This document shows, one piece after another, positions 16,517 to 24,982 of a DNA stretch of 64,000 nucleotides. How positions within the stretch are numbered: position 1 is the stretch's first letter; every line of letters begins with the position of its first letter. Under the pieces are notes generated by a model. That model was not told the origin of the DNA, did no database searches, and saw only the letters and a program-made list of their open reading frames with translations. Source of the DNA: Stenotrophomonas hibiscicola ATCC 19867 (GTDB taxonomy: Bacteria; Pseudomonadota; Gammaproteobacteria; Xanthomonadales; Xanthomonadaceae); the NCBI RefSeq assembly GCF_000382065.1, contig NZ_KB907506.1, forward strand, positions 44,987 through 108,986. The letters run 5' to 3'. The position numbers were made by a program, and so were the translations under genes.

Positions 16517-16546
16517 GTCGCGCCGGGGCTGGCGTCCCGGCGCGAC
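16517..16546. terminator. GC-rich hairpin between convergent ldh and autotransporter
   Basis: Perfect 11-bp stem GTCGCGCCGGG / CCCGGCGCGAC with an 8-base loop, in the 46-bp gap between two convergent genes. It lacks a T-tract, so it may stabilise ends or act with Rho rather than be a classical terminator. Confidence 0.55.
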
Positions 16547-16552
16547 TGTCAC

Positions 16553-19393
16553 TCAGAACCCGGTGCTGTAGCGCAACGCCGCCTGGCGCGCGCCCTCGCC
16601 CCCGACGCGCTGGTCGAAGCCCAGGCTCAGGCGGCCACTGCGACCCCACCACGATTCCAGCGCCATGCCGATCAGCGCACTGCCGCGCGGCGCATTCCAG
16701 CCCGCCAGTGGTGCCCAGGCATCGACGCCGACGAAACTGGCCTGCCACGCCGCATCGGCACCCTCGAGCCGCTGCTGCCACTCGGCATGCCCGCGCAGGG
16801 TCCAGCGCCCCCAGCCACGCTCGCCGCGGATGCCGGCCAGCATCTGGCTGCGCTGCACGCGGTTGGCATCGCCACGCAGGCCGAAGCCGAACCCGCCCAG
16901 TTCGTTGAACGCATCGGTATCCACGCGCGTGGTGCTGGCGCCCAGATACGGTGTCAACGAGGCACCCGCGCGGCCGAAGCGATAGCCGCCTTCGACACTG
17001 GCACTGCTGAAGCGCCCGCCATAGCGGGCCGAAACACCGTAACTACCCGCGCCCAGCAGCAGTTGGCGATCCAGCGCCCGGGTGAACTGCCCGCTGCCGA
17101 TCTGGGCCAGCGCATAGCCCCGGCCCAGATTCCAGCCCGCGTAAAGCTGTGCCTGCGCCTGGCGATCACGCCCGCGATCGCCGCCGAAGCTGCTGCCACC
17201 GTTGCTGCGGGTCTCGCCGAAGGCCACACCCATCAGCCCGGTGCTGCCCAGCGGCTGGTCCTGGCCGGCCATCCAACCGCGGCTGTCGGCGGCGCTGCCG
17301 GCAAAGCTGCCCTGCCCGGCCTGGCCGAGCGCACTCTGCCAGGCCCCGCGCAGGCGCGGCGCCGCCTGCACGCGATCAAAGCGCTCTGCGATGGCACGGC
17401 GTGACATGTCGATGCTGTCGAAGGTGACCGCTTCGGCCCGCGCGTGCGCCTGCCCGGACAGGCTCTGCAGACTAGCCTCGAGGCCGTTGCTGCCACCGCC
17501 GGTCCACTGCAGCGCCCCGGCGGCCGTACCGAAGGCCGATCCCTGCAGTCCTGCATTCTTGTCGAGCGCGGCAAATGCACCCTCCAGCCGCTGTGCTGCC
17601 GCCTGGGCGGAAGCCCCCAGGCCGCTGGCTGCCCCGGTGACACTGACCTGGGTCAGGTTCAACCAGGCGTTGTTGCTGTCGTAGCCATAGCTGCTCTGCA
17701 ACAGCGACAGTCCCTGCAGGCCGCTGGAGGTGGCCGGCGTACTGAAGGCACCACTGAGTCCGCCGTCCGCATGGATCAGGTCCTGCCGGGTGCCGCTCTG
17801 TGGCACGTAGCCGGAGACGAAGCCATGCACGCGCACGCCACCGTCGAGGGTGGCCTTGCCGGTGACCTGCAGCGCATTGGCGCCGAGTGCGATCATCAAC
17901 TGTGCGCCCGCCTGCTGGGCGTAGTCGCCCTCGATGGTGCCGGTGGTGTTGCCGGTGGTGAGGAATACGCTGCTGCCGTTGACCACGTTGCCGATCACGC
18001 GCGGCGCGCCGCCATTGAACTGCAGGCCGGTCGAATCCGGATCGGACTGGCCGAGGATGGTCACGTTGGAACGGATCACGCCACCGTCCTGCAGTGCCAG
18101 GATGCCGCGTTCGATGCGGGTGGAACCGGTATAGCTGTTGTTGCCGGCCAGCACCAGAGTGCCCCCGCCCTGCTTGACCAGGCCGCCGCTGCCGACGATG
18201 TTGTTGCGCCACGCCGAACCGCTGGAGGCCACATCCACGTTGGCAACCACATCCCCCCAGTCGAAGCGACCCGGACCGTTGATCGCACGACCGATGTCGA
18301 GCAGGCCGTAGCCGAACACCGGATCCACGCCCGGGGCGCCGATGTCCTTGGCAGTGCCCAGCAGGGTCTGCCGCACCAGGTCGTTGCTGAAATACGGATA
18401 GCGCTGCCAGACCAGCGCAGCGGCGCCGGACACCAGCGGCGCCGCGAATGACGTGCCGTAGTTCCAGTAGTAGCTGCCCCCGTTTGCATCGGGATAGACC
18501 GCGCTGCCCGGCGCTGCCAGGCAGTAGCGCGCGGCCTGGCCGCAGCCATTGGCGTAGCTGGCCAACGTGCCCGGTGCATAGGGATCCACCGCGGTCGCCA
18601 CCAGCCAGCCGCGCTCCAGATCTGCCGCCGGCAGCGAGCCGGCAACGCCCAGCTGGCTGGGCAGCGCGGCCAGGCTGCTCGGTTCACTGCGGCCGTCATT
18701 GCCCGCTGCGAACACCACCAGCCCGCCGTGGTTGACCACGAAGGGGCGATACTCGGCGGCCACCTGCGCGGTGGTCGGCAGGTCGGTCCAGTACAGGCCG
18801 CCCCACGAGTTGTTCATCACCTTTACGTTGTAGCTGATCAGGTCCTGGTGCACCTGGGCCACGCCCAGCGGTCCGCTGAAGGAATTGCCCTTGCCGCTGC
18901 CATCGTCGGCGGGCGGCTTGTCGGCGATGATCCGCGCCGAAACGATCTGCGCACCAGGGGCGATGCCGCCTGGCCAGGACCCAACCGGCGCGCCGGCAGC
19001 CAGGCTGGCTACCGCCGTGCCGTGGCCCACCACGTCGTCCACCTGCAGGTTGTTGCGCGACGGATCGATGTAGTTGAGGTTGGCCACCACCCGCCCGTTC
19101 AGTGCCACCGCGTCGCGCTGCACGCCCGAATCGACGATACCGATGCGCACGTTCTGGCCGCTCAGGCCGGCGGCCTGTGCGGCACGCGCATTGGTGACCG
19201 ACAGATGCGCGTCGAAGGCCGGCTCCTGCGGTTTTGCCGGCGGCGGCGGCGTCGGTGGCGGGGTCGTGGGTGGCGGCGGTGGTGGCGGTGTGTCAATGCG
19301 CACGTTGCCGCCCCCGCCACCTCCGCCACAGGCTGTCAGCGCCAGTGCCAGCGCGGTTGCCAGGGCAGATTTCACCGTCGTCGTGCGTTCCAT
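16553..19393 (-). CDS. Subtilisin-family autotransporter with lipoprotein signal (NalP-like)
   Basis: 946 aa from the ATG at 19393, preceded by GGAAGGAA. A lipoprotein signal (ALATALALALTAC, Cys22) leads to a Gly run and a Pro-rich linker. The S8 protease domain has Asp88 (GIVDSGVQ), His124 (GHGTAVAS), Asn in MNNSWGG and Ser315 (YGTSFAAPLVSG). A passenger-associated repeat (GGGTLVLAGNNSYTGSTRI) follows, then a beta-barrel of about 280 aa ending in RYSTGF with the usual terminal Phe. It is expected on the cell surface. Lipidated serine protease autotransporters of this plan include neisserial NalP. Confidence 0.9.
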   Translation of the reverse strand: MERTTTVKSALATALALALTACGGGGGGGNVRIDTPPPPPPPTTPPPTPPPPAKPQEPAFDAHLSVTNARAAQAAGLSGQNVRIGIVDSGVQRDAVALNGRVVANLNYIDPSRNNLQVDDVVGHGTAVASLAAGAPVGSWPGGIAPGAQIVSARIIADKPPADDGSGKGNSFSGPLGVAQVHQDLISYNVKVMNNSWGGLYWTDLPTTAQVAAEYRPFVVNHGGLVVFAAGNDGRSEPSSLAALPSQLGVAGSLPAADLERGWLVATAVDPYAPGTLASYANGCGQAARYCLAAPGSAVYPDANGGSYYWNYGTSFAAPLVSGAAALVWQRYPYFSNDLVRQTLLGTAKDIGAPGVDPVFGYGLLDIGRAINGPGRFDWGDVVANVDVASSGSAWRNNIVGSGGLVKQGGGTLVLAGNNSYTGSTRIERGILALQDGGVIRSNVTILGQSDPDSTGLQFNGGAPRVIGNVVNGSSVFLTTGNTTGTIEGDYAQQAGAQLMIALGANALQVTGKATLDGGVRVHGFVSGYVPQSGTRQDLIHADGGLSGAFSTPATSSGLQGLSLLQSSYGYDSNNAWLNLTQVSVTGAASGLGASAQAAAQRLEGAFAALDKNAGLQGSAFGTAAGALQWTGGGSNGLEASLQSLSGQAHARAEAVTFDSIDMSRRAIAERFDRVQAAPRLRGAWQSALGQAGQGSFAGSAADSRGWMAGQDQPLGSTGLMGVAFGETRSNGGSSFGGDRGRDRQAQAQLYAGWNLGRGYALAQIGSGQFTRALDRQLLLGAGSYGVSARYGGRFSSASVEGGYRFGRAGASLTPYLGASTTRVDTDAFNELGGFGFGLRGDANRVQRSQMLAGIRGERGWGRWTLRGHAEWQQRLEGADAAWQASFVGVDAWAPLAGWNAPRGSALIGMALESWWGRSGRLSLGFDQRVGGEGARQAALRYSTGF

Positions 19394-19576
19394 CGATTCC
19401 TTCCCATGAACATTGGTCCGCCGTTGTCCCGGCAGGCATGCGGCGCCGTCCAGCGGCGGCCCTCCCCGACCCTCTATACTTGGGCCGACCCCCACGCAGT
19501 CTGCCGGGAAACCGGGGCGCTTCCAACGGCCCACGGTCTCCTTTCCGAACATTGCTTACGCATCAACGAGATTGCC

Positions 19577-20752
19577 ATGTCCAACATCGTCATCGCCGCC
19601 GCCAAGCGCACCGCCATCGGCTCCTTCCTCGGCCAGTTCAACGGCGTGCCGACCCCGACCCTGGGCGCGGCCGCCATCGCCGCCGCACTGGAGCAGTCGG
19701 GCATCCCGGCCAGCGACGTTTCCGAAGTCCTCATGGGCTGCGTGCTGCCGGCCAACCTCGGCCAGGCGCCCGCCCGCCAGGCGGCGATCGCTGCCGGCAT
19801 TCCGCTGTCGACCGGTGCCACCACGCTGAACAAGGTCTGCGGCTCCGGCATGAAGACCATCATGCTCGGTCATGACCTGATCAAGGCCGGTTCGGCCAGC
19901 ATCGTTGTCGCCGGCGGCATGGAATCGATGTCCAACGCGCCGCACATGCTGCCCAACTCGCGCACCGGCAACCGCTTCGGCAACTTCCAGGCGGTCGATC
20001 ACATGGCCCACGACGGCCTGGTCAACGCTTATGACGGCAAGGCGATGGGTGAATTCGCCGAATGCGCCGTGGACAAGTACCAGTTCAGCCGCGAAGAGCA
20101 GGACGCCTACGCCATCGAATCGGTCAAGCGCGCGCAGGCAGCCCAGGCCAACGGCGCGTTCGCCGATGAAATCGTCGCGGTGAAGGTCGCCACCCGCAAG
20201 GGCGAGGTCGAGATCACCACCGACGAGCAGCCCGGCCGTTCGGACATCGCCAAGATCCCGACCCTGCGCCCGGCCTTCAAGAAGGACGGCAGTGTGACCG
20301 CCGCCAGCTCTTCCAGCATTTCCGACGGCGCTGCCGCAGTGGTCCTGCTGACCGAGGAAGATGCGGCTGCGCGCGGCATCAAGCCGTTGGCCCGAATCGT
20401 CGGCCACGCCACCCATTCGCAGGAACCGGAGTGGTTCACCACTGCCCCGATCGGCGCGCTGCGCAAGCTGCTGGACAAGACCGGCTGGTCGCTGGACCAG
20501 GTCGATCTGTTCGAAATCAATGAAGCCTTCGCTGTGGTGGCGATGGCGCCGATGCGCGAACTGGGCATTCCGCACGACAAGCTCAACGTGAATGGCGGCG
20601 CCTGTGCACTGGGCCATCCGATCGGTGCCTCCGGCGCACGCCTGGTGGTGACCCTGGTCAATGCCCTGCGCACGCGCGGTGGCAAGCGCGGCATTGCCAC
20701 CCTGTGCATCGGCGGTGGCGAAGCAACCGCGATCGCCATCGAATTGATTTAA
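19577..20752 (+). CDS. atoB: Acetyl-CoA C-acetyltransferase (thiolase)
   Basis: 391 aa from the ATG at 19577. The active sites are Cys in NKVCGSGMK (about residue 90), His in GGACALGHPIGASGAR and Cys in TLCIGGGEATA, plus EINEAFAVVA. Length and motifs fit biosynthetic/degradative type II thiolases condensing or cleaving acetoacetyl-CoA. The gene stands alone here, divergent from the autotransporter; no polyhydroxybutyrate genes are nearby, so the pathway (ketogenic or isoprenoid) is open. Confidence 0.92.
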   Translation: MSNIVIAAAKRTAIGSFLGQFNGVPTPTLGAAAIAAALEQSGIPASDVSEVLMGCVLPANLGQAPARQAAIAAGIPLSTGATTLNKVCGSGMKTIMLGHDLIKAGSASIVVAGGMESMSNAPHMLPNSRTGNRFGNFQAVDHMAHDGLVNAYDGKAMGEFAECAVDKYQFSREEQDAYAIESVKRAQAAQANGAFADEIVAVKVATRKGEVEITTDEQPGRSDIAKIPTLRPAFKKDGSVTAASSSSISDGAAAVVLLTEEDAAARGIKPLARIVGHATHSQEPEWFTTAPIGALRKLLDKTGWSLDQVDLFEINEAFAVVAMAPMRELGIPHDKLNVNGGACALGHPIGASGARLVVTLVNALRTRGGKRGIATLCIGGGEATAIAIELI

Positions 20753-20876
20753 ATGGATTTAACGATGATTTCGCAAAAATGAATGCGGGATCGCTTGACA
20801 CCCAATCTTGGCTTGTCATCATGTTGTCGGCGCGCAGCATGCGCGTTGCCTAATTCTAACGACGAGGATTTACACA

Positions 20877-21218
20877 ATGAGCATCAACAAGCTGCTGGTC
20901 GCGATGTCCCTGGCTCTGGCCCTGGCCGCCTGCTCGAAGCAGGAAGCTGCCCAGGACGCCGCTGCTTCGGCCAACGAAGCCGCCACCGAAGCCCAGGCTG
21001 CTGCCGACCAGGCCGCCGCTGCTGGCGCCCAGACCGCCGACGCTGCCCAGCAGGCCGCTGACACCGCCGCCACCGCTGCCGACGCTGCGACCGACGCTGC
21101 TGCCAACACCGCCGCTGCTGCCACCGACGCCGCTGCTGGCGAAGCCAAGGACGCCGCCAAGGCTGCCGAAGCTACCGCTGAGCAGGCCAAGGACGCTGCT
21201 GAAGAAGCCAAGAAGTAA
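20877..21218 (+). CDS. Alanine-rich small lipoprotein, paralogue A
   Basis: 113 aa. The lipobox is LALALAACSKQ. The mature part is almost entirely Ala with Asp, Glu, Lys, Gln and Thr in a helical pattern (AAATDAAAGEAKDAAKAAEA), predicted as one long alpha-helix. GAGGA lies 11 bases before the ATG. The neighbour at 21375 has the same design, indicating tandem duplication. A perfect intrinsic terminator follows. Probably a periplasmic envelope lipoprotein, with a loose analogy to Lpp-type coiled coils; no function is assigned. Confidence 0.75.
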   Translation: MSINKLLVAMSLALALAACSKQEAAQDAAASANEAATEAQAAADQAAAAGAQTADAAQQAADTAATAADAATDAAANTAAAATDAAAGEAKDAAKAAEATAEQAKDAAEEAKK

Positions 21219-21244
21219 TCACTTCTTTCTTCACGCTGTTCCGG

Positions 21245-21277
21245 AAAAGCCGCTGGTTCGCCAGCGGCTTTTTCTTT
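21245..21277 (+). terminator. Intrinsic terminator after lipoprotein A
   Basis: Perfect 9-bp stem AGCCGCTGG / CCAGCGGCT with a TTCG tetraloop, preceded by AAA and followed by TTTTCTTT. It lies 27 bases after the stop codon. Confidence 0.9.
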
Positions 21278-21374
21278 GCGCCCGTGGATCGCGACTGAGC
21301 GCGCTCCGCGACCCCGTCTTCACAACGGCATGAATAGGCTGGCGTCCCCATCCATTGCAGTACCGGAGACCGCC

Positions 21375-21785
21375 ATGAAGATTCGTCCGATCACCACCAC
21401 CCTGCTGGCCGGCTCCCTGCTGCTGGCCCTGGCCGCCTGCAAGGGCCCGGAGGCCGAACAGGCCAAGCAGGACGCGCAGCAGGCCGCCGACAGCGCTGGC
21501 GTCGCTGCCCGCGATGCCGTCGACCGGGCCGCTGCCGCAACCCGCGACGCCGCCGACAAGACCGCTGCTGCTTCCGAGCAGGCCGCCGCCGATACCCAGC
21601 AGGCGCTGGACAAGGCCGCCGACGCCACCGCCAATGCCGCTGACCAGGCCAAGGTCGCCGCCACCGACGCGGCCGCGCACGCCAGCGACGCCACTGCCGA
21701 CGCCGCGCAGAAGGTCGCCGACAAGGCGCGCGATGTCGCCAATGACGCCAAGGCCAACGCCGCCAAGGAAGAAGCCAAGCACTGA
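21375..21785 (+). CDS. Alanine-rich small lipoprotein, paralogue B
   Basis: 136 aa from the ATG at 21375, with GGAGA seven bases upstream. The lipobox is SLLLALAACKG. The mature region resembles the gene at 20877: heptad-like Ala with acidic and basic residues (DAVDRAAAATRDAADKTAAA), predicted as a continuous helix. The two genes have separate terminators, so expression can differ. No known function. Confidence 0.75.
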   Translation: MKIRPITTTLLAGSLLLALAACKGPEAEQAKQDAQQAADSAGVAARDAVDRAAAATRDAADKTAAASEQAAADTQQALDKAADATANAADQAKVAATDAAAHASDATADAAQKVADKARDVANDAKANAAKEEAKH

Positions 21786-21797
21786 GCCTTGCCGGCA

Positions 21798-21820
21798 GCC
21801 GAGCACCGGCTCGGCGCTAC
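21798..21820 (-). repeat. SMAG/REP-like palindrome, GTAG type
   Basis: Read on the minus strand: GTAGC followed by the stem GCCGAGC / GCTCGGC with a 4-base loop, the same type as 10425-10446. It sits immediately before the terminator of lipoprotein B and shares one base with it. Confidence 0.7.
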
Positions 21821-21857
21821 AGTAAAGCCGCGGCATGGCCGCGGCTTTACTGTTTTT
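21820..21857 (+). terminator. Strong intrinsic terminator after lipoprotein B
   Basis: Perfect 15-bp stem CAGTAAAGCCGCGGC / GCCGCGGCTTTACTG with a 3-base ATG loop, followed by TTTTT. Confidence 0.92.
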
Positions 21858-21890
21858 CGCTCCCTGCCTTTGCTGTTGATTCCGTAGTGT

Positions 21891-22232
21891 GCGGCCACGG
21901 AAATTGTCCGCGGCCGCGCGGGTGGGTTGCGCAGGGGCGTGAGCCGCATGGGCCCGAGGCATGCCTCGGGCGGGTTGGGCAGGACGCCCAACCCCGGTCT
22001 TGCCGTGTGCGCAGGACTGCGCACACGAGAAGGCGGCGACCAAGCTTACATGGGTAAGGGCGCCTTGCTTGCGAAGCACTGCTTCGCAAGCGACCGAACG
22101 CCCAGCCGCCTGCGGCTGGGCCAGGCCCCGGAGGAGGACTTGCAGCGCCCCCTGCGCAACCCACCCGCGCGGCCCGCTCACGATGCAGGCTCCGCGCCGC
22201 CCACCACGAGGGGCACCGCCGTTGGCCATTGC
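21891..22232. repeat. Long modular palindrome, copy P2, with two internal insertions
   Basis: It adjoins the aidB stop codon. Read on the minus strand it opens with GCCAACGGCGG and CCCCTCGTGG, then an arm GCGCGGGTGGGTTGCGCAGG. Core pieces follow: CTGCAAGT and CCCATGTAAGCTTGGT. The closing arm ends near GGACAATTTCCGTG. Between the core pieces lies an insertion of about 80 bp containing TGCGAAGCAGTGCTTCGCA, also found in copy P5. A second insertion carries TGTGCGCAG/CTGCGCACA and CCCGAGGCATGCCTCGGG hairpins. This accounts for the gap of 447 bp without genes. Confidence 0.82.
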
Positions 22233-23870
22233 CTACGGCAGCGCGCGCGCCAGCATCGCGGTCAGCTCCAGGCCCGCCGGCAGCGTCCCGAATGCCAGCC
22301 CGTGCTCTCCTTCCAGCCGGCTGCGCACGAACGCCTCGGCGATCGGGCTGCGCGCACGCAGCAGCAGCGCTGCCTGCAACAACAGCGCAGTGCGCTCGCA
22401 GAACAGTCGCGCCTGTGATTCCTCCGGTGCCGGTGCCGCTGCCCAGCGCTGCAATGCCGCTGCGTAGCGCGCATCACGGTCGGCCACCGCCGCCAGCTCG
22501 CCGCGCAATGCCGCCATCGCCTCCGGTTCACGGGCCAATGCACGCAGCACATCCAGACACTGGATGTTGCCGCTGCCTTCCCAGATCGAATTCAACGGTG
22601 CCTGCCGGTACAGGCGCGGCAGCATCGACTCCTCCACATAGCCCGCGCCGCCCAGGCATTCCTGCGCTTCATTGACGAAGGCCGGCGCACGCTTGCACAG
22701 CCAGTACTTGCCTAGTGCCGTCCCCAACCGTGCCATCGCGGCTTCATTGGCATCCACACCGGCACGATCCACCGCGCGTGCGATGCGGATCGCCAACACC
22801 GTGGCCGCTTCCGACTCCATCGCCAGATCAGCCAGCACGTTGGTCATCAACGGGTGCTCGACCAGCAGCTTGCCAAAGGTGCGGCGATGCCGTGCGTGAT
22901 GCAGCGCCTGCGCCAGCGCCATGCGCATCTCCGCTGCGGCGCCCAGCATGCAGTCCAGGCGGGTCATCATCACCATGCCGATGATGGTGGCCACGCCGCG
23001 GCCCTCTTCACCCACCCGCCACGCCTGCGCGCCGCAGAACTCGACCTCGCTGGAGGCATTGGCCCAATCCCCAAGCTTGTCCTTCAACCGCATCAGGCGG
23101 AACGCGTTGCGGTCACCGTCTGCCAGGCGGCGCGGCAACAGCAGGCAGGTCAGTCCTCCCGGCGCCTGCGCCAGCACCAGGAAGCCGTCGCACATCGGCG
23201 CGGAAAAGAACCACTTGTGGCCGACCAGGCGATAGCGCTCGCCATCGATCGGTTCGGCGCGGGTACTGTTGGCACGTACATCCGAGCCGCCCTGCTTCTC
23301 GGTCATGCCCATGCCCAGGGTGATGCCGGCCTTGTCCGCCACCGGCACGTCGCGCGGGTCATAGACCGGCGCTGCGGCCTTGCGTGCCCACTCGGCCAGG
23401 TGCGGCTGCGTGCGCAGCACCGCTACTGCTGCATGGGTCATCGTCAATGGGCAACTGGTGCCCGCCTCGGCCTGGTGATGCAGGTAGCTCAACACCGCAC
23501 GTGCCACGTGCGCGCCGGGCTGCGGCTCATGCCAGGACAAGCCTGCGACCCCGTGCGATTTGGCCGTGTCCATCAACTGGTGATAGGCCGGATGGAACTC
23601 CACCGTGTCGATGCGATGGCCCTGCGCATCATGCGTGCGCAGGCGTGGCCGATCGCGGTTGGCATCGAAGCCGACCCGGTACAGCTCATCACCCGCCAGC
23701 GCGCCATACACCGCCAATCGTGGCGCGAAGCTGCCAGCGCCTTCGCGCTGAACGGCTTCCATCAGCGCCGCGTCGTCGGTCCACAACTGCCGCCCCGCGA
23801 ACGGCGGCGGCTGGTTCAGTACCACATGGGTTTCGTAGGGCGCGTTGCTGCTGAAGCTCGGTCCACTCAT
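22233..23870 (-). CDS. aidB: AidB-family acyl-CoA dehydrogenase-like flavoprotein
   Basis: 545 aa from the ATG at 23870 (AGGA seven bases upstream); an ATG at 23879 is possible. It follows E. coli AidB closely: THVVLNQPPPF at the start, LTMTHAAVAVL, GMGMTEKQGGSDVRAN, YRLVGHKWFFSAPMCDGF, LKDKLGDWANASSEVEF, LGGAGYVEES and LNSIWEGSGNIQCLDVLR. AidB is an FAD protein of the alkylation (Ada) response that also binds DNA. Here it is divergent from a DNA repair operon, which supports a genome-maintenance role. No Ada or LexA box is evident in the 113-bp gap. Confidence 0.88.
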   Translation of the reverse strand: MSGPSFSSNAPYETHVVLNQPPPFAGRQLWTDDAALMEAVQREGAGSFAPRLAVYGALAGDELYRVGFDANRDRPRLRTHDAQGHRIDTVEFHPAYHQLMDTAKSHGVAGLSWHEPQPGAHVARAVLSYLHHQAEAGTSCPLTMTHAAVAVLRTQPHLAEWARKAAAPVYDPRDVPVADKAGITLGMGMTEKQGGSDVRANSTRAEPIDGERYRLVGHKWFFSAPMCDGFLVLAQAPGGLTCLLLPRRLADGDRNAFRLMRLKDKLGDWANASSEVEFCGAQAWRVGEEGRGVATIIGMVMMTRLDCMLGAAAEMRMALAQALHHARHRRTFGKLLVEHPLMTNVLADLAMESEAATVLAIRIARAVDRAGVDANEAAMARLGTALGKYWLCKRAPAFVNEAQECLGGAGYVEESMLPRLYRQAPLNSIWEGSGNIQCLDVLRALAREPEAMAALRGELAAVADRDARYAAALQRWAAAPAPEESQARLFCERTALLLQAALLLRARSPIAEAFVRSRLEGEHGLAFGTLPAGLELTAMLARALP

Positions 23871-23983
23871 CCGGTCCATCCTGGCGGCAAGAAGTGTGCG
23901 GCCCGATTGTGCCGCATGACCTGCCAAGCCCGTGTTCAGGCCGGTTCTCACCCCGTGCACGAGCCGCAGGCCACAGTGATGGC

Positions 23984-24982
23984 ATGGCAGGCAATGACGA
24001 TCTGGTGGTGTTGCGCCCCGAGGGGCTGTACTGCGCTGCGGGCGACTTCCACATCGATCCCTGGCGGCCGGTGCCGCGCGCGGTCATCACCCATGGCCAC
24101 GGTGACCATGCTCGCCCGGGCATGGGCGAATACCACTGCAGCGACGGCAGCCTGCCGATCCTGCGTTGGCGCCTGGGCGACGTGCCGGTGCAGGCGCATG
24201 CCGAGGGCACCCCGTTCCGCCTGGGCCGGGTGCAAGTATCACTGCATCCAGCCGGCCACGTGCTGGGGTCCTCGCAGGTGCGCATCGACGACGGGCGGCA
24301 GGTCTGGGTGGCCTCCGGCGACTACAAGCGCCAGCCAGACCCGACCTGCGCGCCGTTCGAAGTGGTGCCCTGCGATACGTTCATCACCGAGGCAACCTTC
24401 GCCCTGCCGATCTACCGCTGGCCGGACACGCCGGCAGTCGCTGCGGAGATCGTGGCGTGGCGCCGCGAATGCGAACAGCGCGGCGAGGCGGCGATCCTGC
24501 TGTGCTATGCACTGGGCAAGGCACAACGGGTGCTGGCCGAGCTGCGGCCGCTGGATGATCGCCCGGCCTGGCTGCATGGCGCCATCGCCAATGGCGTAGC
24601 GGTGTACCGGCAGGCCGGCGTACCGATGCTGGAGACGCTCACCGTGGCCGAACAGGGCCGTCAACCCGATGCCGCCGGCCAGTTGATCCTCGCCCCGCCC
24701 TCGGCTGCGGGCACGCCCTGGATGCGCCGCTTCGGGCGCCACCAGCTGGGCTTCGCCTCGGGCTGGATGCAATTGCGCGGCAACCGGCGCCGACGCAACG
24801 TCGATCGTGGCTTCGTCATTTCCGATCACGCCGATTGGCCAGCACTGCTGACGACGATCGAACAGACCGGCGCGCAGAGGGTGATCGCCACCCATGGCAA
24901 TACCGATGCGCTGATTCCCTACCTGCGTGAGCGCGGCGTGGCTGCCGAAGCCTTCCGTACCGATTTCGGGAGCGAGGAATGA
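23984..24982 (+). CDS. Ligase-associated DNA damage response exonuclease (MBL fold)
   Basis: 332 aa from the ATG at 23984. It is a metallo-beta-lactamase/beta-CASP-type nuclease: metal motif ITHGHGDHARPG, then HPAGHVLGSSQV, VASGDYKRQ, and a late FVISDHADWPAL. The length fits the family found with the PP_1105-type ligase. It is the first gene of a four-gene operon; its stop overlaps the ligase start by 4 bp. The product is expected to process DNA ends, by family knowledge. Confidence 0.88.
   Translation: MAGNDDLVVLRPEGLYCAAGDFHIDPWRPVPRAVITHGHGDHARPGMGEYHCSDGSLPILRWRLGDVPVQAHAEGTPFRLGRVQVSLHPAGHVLGSSQVRIDDGRQVWVASGDYKRQPDPTCAPFEVVPCDTFITEATFALPIYRWPDTPAVAAEIVAWRRECEQRGEAAILLCYALGKAQRVLAELRPLDDRPAWLHGAIANGVAVYRQAGVPMLETLTVAEQGRQPDAAGQLILAPPSAAGTPWMRRFGRHQLGFASGWMQLRGNRRRRNVDRGFVISDHADWPALLTTIEQTGAQRVIATHGNTDALIPYLRERGVAAEAFRTDFGSEE

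Noticed and set aside
20870..21211. Ala/Ser-rich frame antisense to lipoprotein A
   Set aside because: Mirror of the GCC/GCT alanine codons; the plus-strand gene has a ribosome site, lipobox and terminator.
21891..22232. CRISPR array or integron-like repeat
   Set aside because: The repeats are nested inverted structures, not direct repeats with regular spacers, and no cas or integrase gene is present.
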